64,000 nucleotides of DNA from Homalodisca vitripennis (GCF_021130785.1 NC_060207.1:1200501-1264500), one strand, 5' to 3'. Counted from the first letter of the stretch, positions 11,189-23,788 are shown. Made by a program: numbers and translations. Notes: generated from the letters alone by a model not told the origin.

Positions 11189-12405
11189 AAGCATTTCATA
11201 TATTGTTTTCTATTTCAGTTTGGTGCCGTTCCGGCCAGAAAAGTGATTTCTACAGTGAAGTTAGTAATTTTTCATTATAGTAAATAATTTTATTTTAGTA
11301 TTTGACATGTACAGCATTATATCATGATTCTTATGTCTTCATTCTAGCAAATTTCAAGCGGGTTATATTTTTGTACTGTACAGATAATAAGTATTCAATT
11401 AGTATACATGATATAAAAAATTAAAATGAATTGCTATTGAGTGTTGTTTGATATTTAAAAAATCGGAAAAGAAAGTAATTTCTTTATTGCAAACCTTTCA
11501 TTTTTGTGGAGAAACAGTTGCTATAAGGATTGTTGACTTGAAATGTATTACGTTACAAATGCGGTAAAAGCATTTCATATATTGTTTTCTATTTTAGTTT
11601 GGTGCCGTTGGTTACACCAACTATTTTGTACCGTCAATTAAGTAATTTTTCATTAGAAATTATAACTTATTTAAATATGGAACGAAATTTCGTGTACATT
11701 GTAAACAGCGTTTTGATACTACAAGTTTCAATTAATAATGTATTTATACAACGTTAAATGAATAATAATAATTTACATGAGGAATTCCTTTATAATATGG
11801 TTTAAAAGTAAATGTAACGGTCCATTTATATAATTTACCATACTAATTGAATTTATTTGTTCTATTTAATGAATTTAAAAATACTTTAGTAGCAATAATA
11901 TTGTGTTGACAACAATGGAAAAAACTTTTTTTTAAGAACTGAAAAACCAAAATTTCTTTTTGTTTTCAGACTAACGTTGTTTTAGATCACCATTTTATAG
12001 TGTGTTTTACATTATCCCTGAAATTAAACGTATTTAATTTTCATGTTAAATGTAGAACATTATAAACATTTGAATTTTTATATACTTTCCTGTAACGTGT
12101 TGAATTTCAAACATTGTGCTAATTGTATCAAATACATTGTTTCATGTGATAATGCTGCACTTTTTGTTAAACTTTGACAATTTCATTTACAGCAACGTCA
12201 TTGTCACCACTGGCCTTTCCAGTGAGTGTTTCCACCCATTTTGTTACGTGTTCCACTTCCCAACGTAAGTTGAAATAAAAGTATTTCTTTGTAATAATAA
12301 TGAATTCAAGTGTGTTACCTATATTTACGAAATGATTTCCACAACTAATATTTTTTATTATGGAAGGATGAATGTACGTATACTTAAAAGAATTCTGTTA
12401 TTTAG

Positions 12406-12987
12406 ATGGGGAAGTGGAAACCTTCGTACAAGGTTATCACCAAGCGTGTGCTGTTGGTCACGGACAGCCATGGGAGGGAGCTCCATCATCTCCTGGAGAG
12501 GTCCAGTGACTATTCAGTGACTGCAATTGTGTCCCCCAACGGCACCATGAATTACATCTTGGACAATGCACTTATTCACCCAGAGAAGTACGATGAAGTA
12601 GTAGTCATGGCTGGGACCAACGACATTAACGACCAAGGGTACGTGAACAATGATTTTTTTAATGCACTAGGCAAGTTAATTGAACTGTGTAAATTGAACA
12701 ATGTTACTATTATTAACTTGCCTAGGAGGAGAGATGCTGTTTCGCCTGCCGTGCATCGTGCACGTGCAAGCCTGAATTTGACATTAAAGAATTTAAATAG
12801 TGCCAATTTTATTAACATTTCTGATTTCAAAAGACAATTTTTTACATCTCATGGCTTGCATATGAATATGCACGGCAAGCATGAACTTGCTGCTGTCATT
12901 TTAAATTCAATTGGTGACAAATCTGAGAAGAAAATTATCTTTACTTTGCACGAACAAGTACGGCGCATTAGACGCCCAAAAAACTAA
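12406..12987 (+). CDS. ORF1: SGNH/GDSL hydrolase-like protein, unit 4
   Basis: Intact 193 aa, the same as unit 3 except Q59P in the IHQEKYDE segment. The upstream acceptor-like TTTAG is conserved. Its partner ORF2 is broken. Confidence 0.85.
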   Translation: MGKWKPSYKVITKRVLLVTDSHGRELHHLLERSSDYSVTAIVSPNGTMNYILDNALIHPEKYDEVVVMAGTNDINDQGYVNNDFFNALGKLIELCKLNNVTIINLPRRRDAVSPAVHRARASLNLTLKNLNSANFINISDFKRQFFTSHGLHMNMHGKHELAAVILNSIGDKSEKKIIFTLHEQVRRIRRPKN

Positions 12988-13103
12988 ATTCTGTTGGTAG
13001 AGTGTTGTCATTTACTCGTGGATTTAGTGATTGATTTTCATTTTCTACGGTTCTAAATTCCAATTACTTTTTCCATTTATCATTGTAATTAATTTAATTT
13101 AAC

Positions 13104-13887
13104 ATGATGCCTCAAAATCGACGCGTAGAGTTGCCCGATTGTAGGGTCCTGCTACGTAGATTGTCGACAGAATAAATTGTCAACTATTTGGCCGTTCGTG
13201 ACGTACGAATTGCCGTTAACGAGCGGCCAAATAATGAGGCCGAAATTAATATTGTTCTGCCCCGTGGAAATAATGTAAATATCAATGACATTGTGAATCC
13301 ACGAGTAAACCCGCCACGTCGCGTCCTTCCTTTGAGGAGGCGACATGCTGACGTACCCCACCGGGTTACGTATAGGTCTGCCCTGTTGTATGGAGCCGAA
13401 TCGGTAGAAAATGTTCCGATCAGTTCATTGGGACGTTTTCAGGTACGTTGTCGTATGTGTGACGCCAAATATTTTTGCTGAAGAAGCCTGTAATCGGCAA
13501 GGACTGTACATGCAATGTTGCAATTTGGGTAAGGTTGAAATTCCTGCACTTGGCCCGTGTCCAGAAGAACTACGTGGTTTTCTGACCGGAGAAGACGCGG
13601 CGGACGTTGAGTTTCGCAGAAACATCAGAACGGTAAATTCAAATTTTGCAATGGCCTCATTCAAAGCACAATCGCCCGTTGACAGGAATGTAGGCCAAGG
13701 TCATTGGTGTTTCTGCATCTCGGGCCAAGTGTATCATTACACGGAACCGATTCCGGTTCGGATGGCTCCTTTACACAAGCTGAATCAGCTCTATTTCATA
13801 GACACTGAGGAGGCTTGCCAAGAAAGAAACGCCCTTATTAGAGATCGCGTAAGGGAAGCCACGTTCCGAACAATTGAGACCAAATGA
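13104..13887 (+). pseudogene. ORF2, unit 4, broken
   Basis: Codon 24 (GAA in intact copies) is TAA at 13173-13175, and an extra T in the T-run near 13475 shifts the frame inside the cysteine region. The tail ends in TIETK rather than TIDQMM because it keeps two bases that other units have lost before CCAAATGATG. Confidence 0.9.
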
Positions 13888-15126
13888 TGTAAAAGCATTT
13901 CATATATTGTTTTCTATTTCAGTTTGGTGCCGTTCCGGCCAGAAAAGTGATTTTCTACAGTGAAGTTAGTAATTTTTCATTATAGTAAATAATTTTATTT
14001 TAGTATTTGACATGTACAGCATTATATCATGATTCTTATGTCTTCATTCTAGCAAATTTCAAGCGGGCTTATATTTTTGTACTGTACAGATGAAAAGTAT
14101 TCAATTAGTATACATGATATAAAAAATTAAAATGATTGCTATTGAGTGTTGTTTGATATTTAAAAAATCGGAAAAGAAAGTAATTTCTTTATTGCAAACC
14201 TTTCATTTTTGTGGAGAAACAGTTGCTATATAAGGATTGTTGACTTGAAATGTATTACGTTACAAATGCGGTAAGAGCATTTCATATATTGTTTTCTATT
14301 TTAGTTTGGTGGCGTTGGTTACACCAACTATTTTGTACCGTCAATTAAGTAATTTTTCATTAGAAATTATAACTTTTTTAAATATGGAACTAAATTTCGT
14401 GTACATTGTAAACAGCGTTTTGATACTACAAGTTTCAATTAATAATGTATTTATACAACTTTATATGAATAATAATAATTTACATAAGGAATTCCTTTAT
14501 AATATGGTTTAAAAGTAAATGTAACGGTCCATTTATATAATTTAACATACTAATTGAATTTATTTGTTCTATTTAATGAATTTAAAAATACTTTAGTAGC
14601 AATAATATTGTGTTGACAACAATGGAAAAAACATTTTTTTCTCTTTTAAGAACTGAAAAACCAAAAATTTCTTTTTTTTTTTTCAGACTAACGTTGTTTT
14701 GGATGACCATTTTATAGTGTGTTTTACATTATCACTGAAATTAAACATAATATTTAATTTTCATGTTTAATGTAGAACATTATAAACGTTTGAATTTTTA
14801 TATACTATCCTGTAACGTGTTGAATTTCAAACATTGTGCTAATTGTATCAAATACATTGTTTCATGTGATAATGCTGCACTTTTTGTTAAACTTTGACAA
14901 TTTCATTTACAGCAACGTCATTGTCACCACTGGCCTTTCCAGTGAGTGTTTCCTCCCATTTTGTTACGTGTTCCACTTCCCAACGTAAGTTGAAATAAAA
15001 GTATTTCTTTGTAATAATAATGAATTCAAGTGTTTTACCTATATTTACGAAATGATTTCAGACAACTGATATTTTTTAGTATGGAAGGATGAATGTACGT
15101 ATACTTAAAAGAATTCTGTTATTTAG

Positions 15127-15708
15127 ATGGGGAAGTGGAAACCTTCGTACAAGGTTATCACCAAGCGTGTGCTGTTGGTCACGGAAAGCCATGGGAGAGA
15201 GCTCCATCATCTCCTGGAGAGGTCCAGTGACTATTCAGTGACTGCAATTGTGTCCCCCAACGGCACTATGAATTACATCTTGGACAATGCACTCATTCAC
15301 CAAGAGAAGTACGATGAAGTGGTAGTCATGGCTGGGACCAACGACATTAACGACCAAGGGTACGTGAACAATGATTTTTTTAATGCACTAGGAAAGTTAA
15401 TTGAACTGTGTAAATTGAACAAAGTTACTATTATTGACTTGCCTAGGAGGAGAGATGCTGTTTCGCCTGCCATGCATCGTGCACGTGCAAGCCTGAATTT
15501 GACATTAAAGAATTTAAATTGTGCAAATTTTATTGACATTTCCAACTTCAAAAAGAGACTTTTTACATCTCATGGCTTGCACATGAATATGCACGGCAAG
15601 CATGAACTTGCTGCTGTCATTTTAAATTCAATTGGTGACAAATCTGAGAAGAAAATTATCTTTACTTTGCACGAACAAGTACGGTGCATTAGACGCCCAA
15701 AAAACTAA
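15127..15708 (+). CDS. ORF1: SGNH/GDSL hydrolase-like protein, unit 5
   Basis: Intact 193 aa but a distinct variant: the block I sequence reads VTESHGR (D20E), with LNCANFIDISNFKKRLF in the C-terminal half. Several of these changes recur in the right array and not in units 2 to 4, so unit 5 looks like a relative of the right-array subfamily. Confidence 0.8.
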   Translation: MGKWKPSYKVITKRVLLVTESHGRELHHLLERSSDYSVTAIVSPNGTMNYILDNALIHQEKYDEVVVMAGTNDINDQGYVNNDFFNALGKLIELCKLNKVTIIDLPRRRDAVSPAMHRARASLNLTLKNLNCANFIDISNFKKRLFTSHGLHMNMHGKHELAAVILNSIGDKSEKKIIFTLHEQVRCIRRPKN

Positions 15709-15827
15709 ATTCTGTTGGTAGAGTGTTGTCATTTACTCGTGGATTTAGTGATTGATTTTCATTTTCTACTGTTTTAAATTCCAATTACTTTTTCCATTTA
15801 TCATTGTAATTAATTTAATTTAACATA

Positions 15828-16607
15828 ATGCCTCAAAATCGACGCGTAGAGTAGCCCGAATGTAGGGTCCTGCTACGTAGATTGTCGACAGAATAAATTG
15901 GCAACTATTTGGCCGTTCGTGACGTACGAATTGCCGTTAACGAGCGGCCAAATAATGAGGCCGAAATTAATATTGTTCTGCCCCGTGGAAATAATGTAAA
16001 TATCAATGACATTGTGAATCCACAAGTAAACCCGCCACGTCGCGTCCTTCCTCCGATGAGGCGACATGCTGACGTACCCCACCGGGTTACGTATAGGTCT
16101 GCCCTGTTGTATGGAGCCGAATCGGTGGAAAATGTTCCGATGAGTTCATTGGGACGTTTTCAGGTACGTTGTCGTATGTGTGACGCCAAATATTTTTCTG
16201 AAGAAGCCTGTAATCGGCAAGGACTGTACATGCAATGTTGCAATTTGGGTAAGGTTGAAATTCCTGCACTTGGCCCGTGTCCAGAAGAACTACGTGGTTT
16301 TCTGACCGGAGAAGACGCGGCGGACGTTGAGTTTCGCAGAAACATCAGAACGGTGAATTCAAATTTTGCAATGGCCTCATTCAAAGCACAATCGCCCGTT
16401 GACAGGAATGTAGGCCAAGGTCATTGGTGTTTCTGCATCTCGGGCCAAGTGTATCATTACACGGAACCGATTCCGGTTCGGATGGCTCCTTTACACAAGC
16501 TGAATCAGCTCTATTTCATAGACACTGAGGAGGCTTGCCAAGAAAGAAACGCCCTTATTGAAGATCGCGTAAGGGAAGCCACGATCCGAACAATTGAGAC
16601 CAAATGA
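15828..16607 (+). pseudogene. ORF2, unit 5, broken
   Basis: The first Met codon of the pair is ATA, so the frame would begin at the second Met. TAG at 15852-15854 and TAA at 15894-15896 close it. The TAA is at the same codon as in unit 4, so the lesion is shared by descent or conversion. From 15909 on the frame is open (232 aa), has the PPMRRHADV and SEEAC variants of the right array, and ends in TIETK. Confidence 0.9.
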
Positions 16608-17385
16608 TGTAAAAGCATTTCGTACATTGTTTTCTTTTTCAGTTTGGTGCCGTTCCGGCCAGAAAAGTGATTTCTACAGTGAAGTTAGTAATTTTTCATA
16701 ATAGTAAATAATTTTATTTTAGTATTTGACATGTACAGCATTATATCATGATTCTTATGTATTCATTCTAGCAAATTTCAAGCGGCTTATATTTTTGTAC
16801 TGTACAGATAATAAGTATTCAATTAGTATACATGATATAAAAAATTAAAATGAATTGCTGTTGAGTGTTGTTTGATATTTAAAAAATCGGAAAAGAAAGT
16901 AATTACTTTATGCAAACCTTTCATTTTTGTGGAGAAACAGTTGCTACTCGTATAAGGATTGTTGACTTGAAATGTATTACGTTACAAATGCTTTAAAAGC
17001 ATTTCATATATTGTTTTCTATTTTAGTTTGGTGGCGTTGGTTACACCAACTATTTTGTACCGTCAATTAAGTAATTTTTCATTAGAAATTATAACTTATT
17101 TAAATATGGAACGAAATTTCGTGTACGTTGTAAACAGCGTTTTGATACTACAAGTTTCAATTAATAATGTATTTATACAACGTTAAATGAATAATAATAA
17201 TTTACATGATGAATTCCTTTATAATATGGTTTAAAGTAAATGTAACGGTCCATTTATATAATTTAACATATTAATTGAATTTATTTGTTCTATTTAATGA
17301 ATTTAAAAATACTTTAGTAGCAATAATATTGCGTTGACAACAATTGAAAAAACTTCTTTTTTTTAAGAACTGAAAAACGCCGTAT

Positions 17386-18084
17386 TTGGCCGTTCGTGAC
17401 GTACGAATTGCCGTTAACGAGCGGCCAAATAATGAGGCCGAAATTAATATTGTTCTGCCCCGTGGAAATAATGTAAATATCAATGACATTGTGAATCCAC
17501 AAGTAAACCCGCCACGTCGCGTCCTTCCTCCGATGAGGCGACATGCTGACGTACCCCACCGGGTTACGTATAGGTCTGCCCTGTTGTATGGAGCCGAATC
17601 GGTGGAAAATGTTCCGATCAGTTCATTGGGACGTTTTCAGGTACGTTGTCGTATGTGTGACGCCAAATATTTTTCTGAAGAAGCCTGTAATCGGCAAGGA
17701 CTGTACATGCAATGTTGCAATTTGGGTAAGGTTGAAATTCCTGCACTTGGTCCGTGTCCAGAAGAACTACGTGGTTTTCTGACCGGAGAAGACGCGGCGG
17801 ACGTTGAGTTTCGCAGAAACATCAGAACGGTGAATTCAAATTTTGAAATGGTGTCATTCAAAGCACAATCGCCTGTTGACAGAAATGTCGGCCAGGGTCA
17901 TTGGTGTTTCTGCATCTTGGGCCAAGTGTATCATTACACGGAACCGATTCCGGTTCGGATGGCTCCTTTACACAAGCTGAATCAGCTCTATTTCATAGAC
18001 ACTGAGGAGGCTTGCCAAGAAAGAAACGCCCTTATTGAAGATCGCGTAAGGGAAGCCACGATCCGAACAATTGAGACCAAATGA
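17386..18084 (+). pseudogene. ORF2 fragment, unit 6, 5' end replaced
   Basis: ORF2 from LAVRDVRIAV to TIETK is present and open, but it is joined at about 17378 to the AT-rich spacer normally found about 500 bp upstream of ORF1. ORF1 and the first 27 or so codons of ORF2 are deleted. The junction follows GAACTGAAAAAC with no long homology visible. Confidence 0.85.
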
Positions 18085-19325
18085 TGTAAAAGCATTTTAT
18101 ATATTGTTTTATATTTCAGTTTGATGCCGTTTCGGCCAGAAAAGTGATTTCTACAGTGAAGTTAGTAATTTTTTATTATTGTAAATAATTTTATTTTAAT
18201 ATTTGACATGTACAGCATTATATCGTGATTCTTATGACCTCATTCTAGCAAATTTCAAGCGGCTTATGTTTTTGTACTGTACAGATGAAAAGTATTCAAT
18301 TAGTATACATGTAATATATAATTAAAATGAATTGGTATTGAGTATTGTTTGATATTTAAAAAATCGGAAAAGGAAGTAATTTGTTTGTTGCAAAGTTTTC
18401 ACTTTTCTAGAGAAACAATTGCTATCAGGATTGTTGACTTGAAATGTATTACGTTACAAATGATGTAAAAGCATTTCATACATTGTTTTCTATTTCAGAT
18501 TGTTGCCGTTCCGGCCAGGAACGTGTGTGTTTACTACAGTGAAGTTAGTAATCTTTCATTATTGTAAATAAATTTATTTCAATATTTGGCATGTACAGCA
18601 TTATATCATGACTCTTATGTCTTTATTCTAGCAAATTTCAATCGTCTTTTACTTTTTTGTACTACTCAGATGAAAAGTATTCAATTAGTACACATGACAT
18701 AAGTAATATAAATGAATTGCTATTGAGTGTTGTTTGATATAAAAAAAATCGGAAAAGAAAGTAATTTCTTTGTTGCAAAGATTTCATTTTTCGGAGAAAC
18801 ATTTCCTATCAGGATTGTTGACTTGAAATGTCCTATGTTACAAATGGTGTAAAAGCATTTCATATATTGTTTTTTATTTCAGTTTGGTGCTTTTTCGGCC
18901 AATACAATTGGTATTTCTACCGTCAAGTAAGTATTTTTTCATTATTGTAAATAAATTTATTTTAATATTTGGCATGTACAGCATTATATCATGATTCTTA
19001 TGTCTTCATTCTAGCAAATTTCTATCGTTTGTTACGTTTTTGTACTGTACAGATGAAAAGTATTCAATTAGTATACATAACATAAATAATTAAAATGAAT
19101 TTGTATTGAGTATTGTTTGATATTAAAAAAATCGGAAAAAAGTAATTTGTTTGTTGCAAAGATTTCATTTTTCTAGAGAAACAGTTGCTATAAGGATTGT
19201 TGACTTGAAATGTATTACGTTACAAATGCGGTAAAAGTATTTCATATATTGTTTTCTATTTCAGTTTGGTGCCGTTGGGGACACCAACTATACGTTGTCG
19301 TATGTGTGACGCCAAATATTTTGCT
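18085..19325 (+). repeat. Four tandem 380-bp sub-repeats
   Basis: Copies begin near 18085, 18473, 18849 and 19230. Each has GTAAAAGC (or similar), a short AT tract, a polypyrimidine run ending in TTTCAG, and a GC-richer block of 40-45 nt beginning TTTGGTGCC (diverged in some). A donor-like GTTAGT or GTAAGT follows, then about 335 bp of AT-rich DNA. Normal units have two copies; here the run has grown to four. The last copy is fused at about 19291 to a short ORF2 piece (CCAAATATTTTGCT). Confidence 0.85.
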
Positions 19326-19330
19326 TAAGA

Positions 19331-19707
19331 GGGTTCGGTATCCAAAAAATGAAATTTTTATAAATTTTCGTGTTTTAATATTTTATTATTCTATGACTAA
19401 TTCCTGACATTTTAATGAAAAAAACTATTAAAATCCGATAATGGGAACTATTTTTATGTTTATTTTGAAAAATATACTACATGCCAACTATTTAGTGTTT
19501 TCATTGCAACTGAAGTATTTGTTATCGTAACACAGTTGTATTCTTCCAAACTATGATTTAGATTTATGGGTTGGTACACCTGCCTTGTCTACTAACAAAA
19601 AAATACAGCTGTCTATAACTGTCTTCAGTTACAAGAAACCAATTTTGTGTTTGTAAACAAAACAAGTTCTGTTTGGTGGATTGTAGTTACTGTTATTTTG
19701 TTTGTAG
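19331..19707. other. Unassigned AT-rich DNA between the array fragment and the LTR
   Basis: About 380 bp without a recognisable frame, not present in the other units. It may be a leftover of another element or host DNA. It abuts the LTR directly at TGTAG|TGAGCC. Confidence 0.4.
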
Positions 19708-20577
19708 TGAGCCACACCCCGCTTCCGCTCGCCCGTACCAAGCTAGCTTAACAAAGAACGTGCTCCCATTGGAGCGGAGCGGGGCCCGACTCACGGAGAG
19801 AGAGCAAGGAAAGGCAAAGAAAGAACGTGGATGGCCAGCCATAGTGAAAATATAAATATATATTTGAGAAGAAAAAAAACAAGGGGACAAACGCAGACAA
19901 AACTACCCAGAAAGGTTGCCTACTCAGGTGCACCTGGAGAACAAAACTATAAGTGGTCAACCCAGACTTATGGATAAAATTAAAAATCTTTATAAATTTA
20001 AGTTAAATAGAATTTAGAGCGCCAAATTTCAAACAGGAAAAGCCAAAATCACCCGGAGTCCAGTGGCACAGGGCGGGTTCCTGAAAGGATAGAATTAACC
20101 TAAACTTAACTACTTAAAACTAGCTAACAAACTGGATAACAATACTTAAATAACAGGCACACTGAGACAATATCACAGCAGGGTATCACAGAGAAATAAT
20201 GTCCTCAGGTAGGAAAACCTTAGTAGCCCGCCATGGCACCGGTGTAAGGACCCGGCCCAAGAATCATGGGAGAGGCGGACATTGAAGCTGGAGCTCGTGA
20301 ACCTCGTCAGTTGACACAGCCGTGTTTAGCCAGACATTTGGGGCAGAACAAAACCCAAAACAAAACCCAAAACTAAATAAAAGGGTAAAAACAAAATAAA
20401 CTTCACTAGTAACGGTCTGAACAGAAGTGAAAGTCGCTACTCTCTCGATCCAGTCGCAGACGACACCAAAGCCTCGAAGAGTCAACGAGAGCAAACACCA
20501 ACAACAAAATAAAACACTATAACAAAAAAGAGTCGGGAAAACCGAAAGGGGCAAGAGAATTTGACCCGGCTCAGACA
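19708..20577 (-). repeat. 3' LTR of the gypsy element (complete)
   Basis: On the minus strand it runs from TGTCTGAGCC (20577) to GTGGCTCA (19708), with canonical TG and CA ends. It is preceded by a polypurine tract and matches the truncated 5' LTR at 25493-26133. Confidence 0.85.
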
Positions 20578-20592
20578 CCCCCCCCAAAAGGG
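20578..20592 (-). promoter_or_regulatory. Polypurine tract region of the gypsy element
   Basis: On the minus strand a CCCTTTT stretch is followed by eight G residues immediately before the TG of the 3' LTR, the usual place of the plus-strand primer. The run of G is the likely primer itself. Confidence 0.6.
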
Positions 20593-20635
20593 AGACTCCC
20601 CTCTCCAACAAGGAAACGCAAGAAGCTCTCCCCAG

Positions 20636-23600
20636 TTAAGGAATTCCCCGGCAAGGCTTTAGATGAGAAATATGTGCCTTTCGATAAACCTTGCCGTTTT
20701 GGGGATCTCCCAACAGAGCCGTCACCGGAGTGAGAAACCTAAAGATACGGTGGGGGCCTGTCCACCGATAAGACAACTTTGCAGCCCTTTTGTCCACGGC
20801 CGAACTGGTCGGATGAGCTCTACAATATACAAGTTCCCCCTCTCGGAAAGGGTTAGCCACACGCCCCTTGTTATACTTCCTCCTCAGCAATTCCCTAGCC
20901 CTGAAAAGATTTCGCCGGGCAGCTGCCCAAGTGCTAGCAACATCAGGAGTACCAGGCGGTGGCAGAAGGTCCCCAATCCTCCAAATATTAGCCAAAGGGT
21001 TGTTGGGTGGAAACGTTCTTGTTGTTCTTGGTCCCACGTCTCGTGATTTTTAGCATGGAAAGCGATGAGGGCTGATCGCAGATTACGGTTAAAACGCTCT
21101 GCGTGGGAGGGCTGTGGGTAGTAAGGCGAAGTCGTCACATGGCGGATACCGTGCCCAAAGCACATTCTCTTGAATTCATTGGACAAAAACTGAGTTCCAT
21201 TATCGGATACTATAGTGGTGGGAATTCCGAAATGTTGGAAAATATTGGTACGGAGCACCTTAGTCGTGAGCTGAGCTGTGGCGCTTCGTAACGGAAACAA
21301 CCAGACGAACTTGGAGAAAGCATCTACACAGACAAGCAGGAACTTATTACCTGACTTGCAACGAGGGAAAGCCCCAACGTAGTCGATGAAAAGCTTCTCC
21401 AGAGGTCTCTCCGCCACTTCAGATGACAACAGACCCAGCTTAGCGTTCTGGGCGGGCTTGCTTAACGAGCACAGTTGACATGACCGTACTCGAGCCGCAA
21501 TGTCCCGATCCATGCCCTTCCAAATGAAGAGGTCCCTAATCTTCGCGATGGTTTTATGTATACCTAAATGACCGCCCACGGGAGAAATATGGAAATAATG
21601 AAAAACCATCGGTACAAGAAGACTTGGCAGCACTAATTTGGGCTTTCCCCGCTGCCTAGCTCGACAGCAAAGGGTACCTTGGGACAGAAAGTACGGGGGG
21701 TGGGCACCTCCCCCTTGAAGCTCACAGATAATATTGGCCAGCTCGGGATCATTTAGTTGATGAGGGAGGATATCCGAAAAGGCCAGAGGACAGTCAAGCA
21801 GCACAGCCCCACATACCGGCTCCAAATCCTGAAGTTGGTCGCCGGGAGTATGGTACATCCTAGAAAGCGTATCGGCAATGATATTTTGCGTGCCACGCAC
21901 ATGTTGCACAATAAATTTAAGGGAAGATATTTGAACGACCCAACGACCAATTTTCCCAAGCTGACGAGGATGAGCGAGGAGCCAAGATAGTGCCTGGTTG
22001 TCGGTTTCAAGGAGAAACTCTTTATGTTCTAAAAACCTTCGAAATTTATTTATCCCGAACACAACAGCCAAACACTCCAGCTCATAAACAGATGAACTCT
22101 TTTTTTCACAGGGTGTCAATGTGCGTGAAGCATAAGCAATTGGCTGCCTGACGCCATCCACCTCCTGAGACAACACCGCCGCAATAGCCAAGGAGGACGC
22201 ATCAGTTTGTAAGACGAGTTTTCGACCAACATCCGGCATAGCCAACACAGGAGGCTGCATAACAGCTTCTTTCAACAATTGAAAGGACGTCTGCTGTGTT
22301 TCACCCCATTCGAACTTAGCACCCTTCTTGCGAAGCAGATTAAGAGGAGCGGCCAAATCTGCAATATTGGGTATGAAACGCCTGTAAAAATTTATCATTC
22401 CCACGAAACGTGCAACTCCCTTTGCATCTTTGGGAGGAGGAAAATCCCTGATCGCCTGGGTCCGAGCTGGATCTATGCAGACGCCCCGGGTGGAAATAAG
22501 GTGACCCAGAAAAGAAATCTCACTTTGGGCGAAACTCACCTTTTCCGGGTTGACGGTAAGGCCAGCACCGTCCACGCAACCTAAATAAAACTTCCTCCAG
22601 ATGGGTCAAATGTTCTTCAAAGCTCTCACTGTATACAAGAAGATCATCCAAATAGTTAAATACAAATTTAAACTTGACGTCATGGAAAATAGAGTCTAAT
22701 AGTCGGGTAAGAGTTTGAGCTCCCACAGCTAAGCCCATTGGAACACGGGTAAACTGATATAAATTCCAGGGAACACAGAACGCAGTGAGAGGACGAGATT
22801 CAGGCTTCAAAGGTATCTGGTGGTAAGCCTGGTTAAGGTCAAATATGGAGAAAAATTTGGCCTTACCAAACCAATCAAATGCCGAATGTAGATCGGGGAG
22901 AGGTACCGAGTCAATCTCAATCTGGGAATTAAGCTTTCTATAGTCCAGGACCATTCTGGACTTACCATTTGGCTTAGGGACCAGGAAAGCGGGACTGGCA
23001 TAACCTGAGCAAGAAGGTTCGATAACTCCATTCTCTAGAAGTTCATTAATGATGCTCCTCAGCGTTTCCATTTTAGGTGGAGCAAGTTTGTAGGGGTGAG
23101 AACGAACCGGGCGGGTATCAGTGAGGCGAATCTCGTACTCAAGAAGCTTCGTAACACCCAGTTTTGGTGTGAGTACTTCTGGGAAGCGGCAACAAATGCC
23201 CCTTATAGCCTCAGCCTGCTCCACGGTCAGATGCCCCAACGGATCAGGAATGGAAACCCTATCTCCCTCCGCTTCGACTGCAGCAGCCCCATGAGAATAT
23301 TCATCCGAAAAAGGTATTGACACCCGCCGAGAAAAGCGAAAGAAACACCGGCCATTGCCCAAGTCCAAAATCATGCCAGTCCTCCAAATAAAATTAGCCC
23401 CCAAGATAAAAGGAAAACACAACTCCCCTGCCACCAAAAACCGCCACACCCAAGAAAAATGGTGGATTTTGATTTTAAACTGGACTTCATGAGTGATGGG
23501 CAAAGGAGAGCGAGACGCCGAACTAGGTTCAACCTGTCGGATGAGACCAGAGGCTGACAACTCCTGGAAAAAACGCAAGGATATCAGGCTGCGTGCTGAA

Positions 23601-23788
23601 CCAGAATCCACAAGGGCCTTCCGGTTCACATCTCCGACAAGGACATCTACACGTGGGCAAACCGAGCAACCCGCTCTCACACCCAATGCAGCCAAGGAAG
23701 CAATGGTCTCCTTATTGGTGGATACCTTACAAGATTTGGCTTTATTACCCCTGTTCTTCACCCTAGCAGACATCACGCTACCAGACAT
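20636..23788 (-). pseudogene. pol: gypsy pol: protease, reverse transcriptase, RNase H, integrase (frameshifted)
   Basis: Minus-strand pol from a Met at 23788. The protease active site is VDSGSA (near 23610), and the RT catalytic box is YLDD (near 22650). A frameshift near 22550 moves the frame; it then continues through SFLGHLIS, the RNase H start LQTDAS (near 22210), and the integrase zinc-binding H...H...C...C (near 21460-21610). The integrase core has FIDYVGAF (near 21380), SDNGTQF (near 21200) and an ERFNR glutamate (near 21100). A second frameshift near 21040 puts the integrase C-terminal region in another frame (21037-20636, with YRWTGPHRI). The order RT before integrase defines Ty3/gypsy. 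With two frameshifts this copy cannot make a full Pol. Confidence 0.9.

Larger units (their letters stand above)
4121..19330 (+). repeat. Left tandem array of the 2.7-kb Helitron-A-derived unit
   Basis: Five successive head-to-tail units, then a partial sixth and a short seventh fragment. The ORF2 starts lie at 4998, 7702, 10403, 13104 and 15825, so the periods are 2704, 2701, 2701 and about 2721 bp. Each unit has ORF1, a 114-118 bp spacer, ORF2, two copies of a 380-bp sub-repeat and about 840 bp of AT-rich DNA. Units 2 to 4 look nearly identical over both coding and non-coding parts, which points to recent duplication or homogenisation. Unit 1 is the most diverged. The array ends in rearranged pieces at 17.38 and 19.29 kb. 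It lacks the Rep and helicase domains found in the copy at 41.1-45.4 kb. Confidence 0.95.

Noticed and set aside
19673..19890. Short frames repeated at 19.7-19.9 and 25.4-25.7 kb
   Set aside because: The repetition is due to the two LTR copies, not to gene duplication.
20264..20611. 115-codon minus-strand frame in the gypsy 3' LTR
   Set aside because: It crosses the polypurine tract and LTR start and is hydrophobic by base composition; not a gene.
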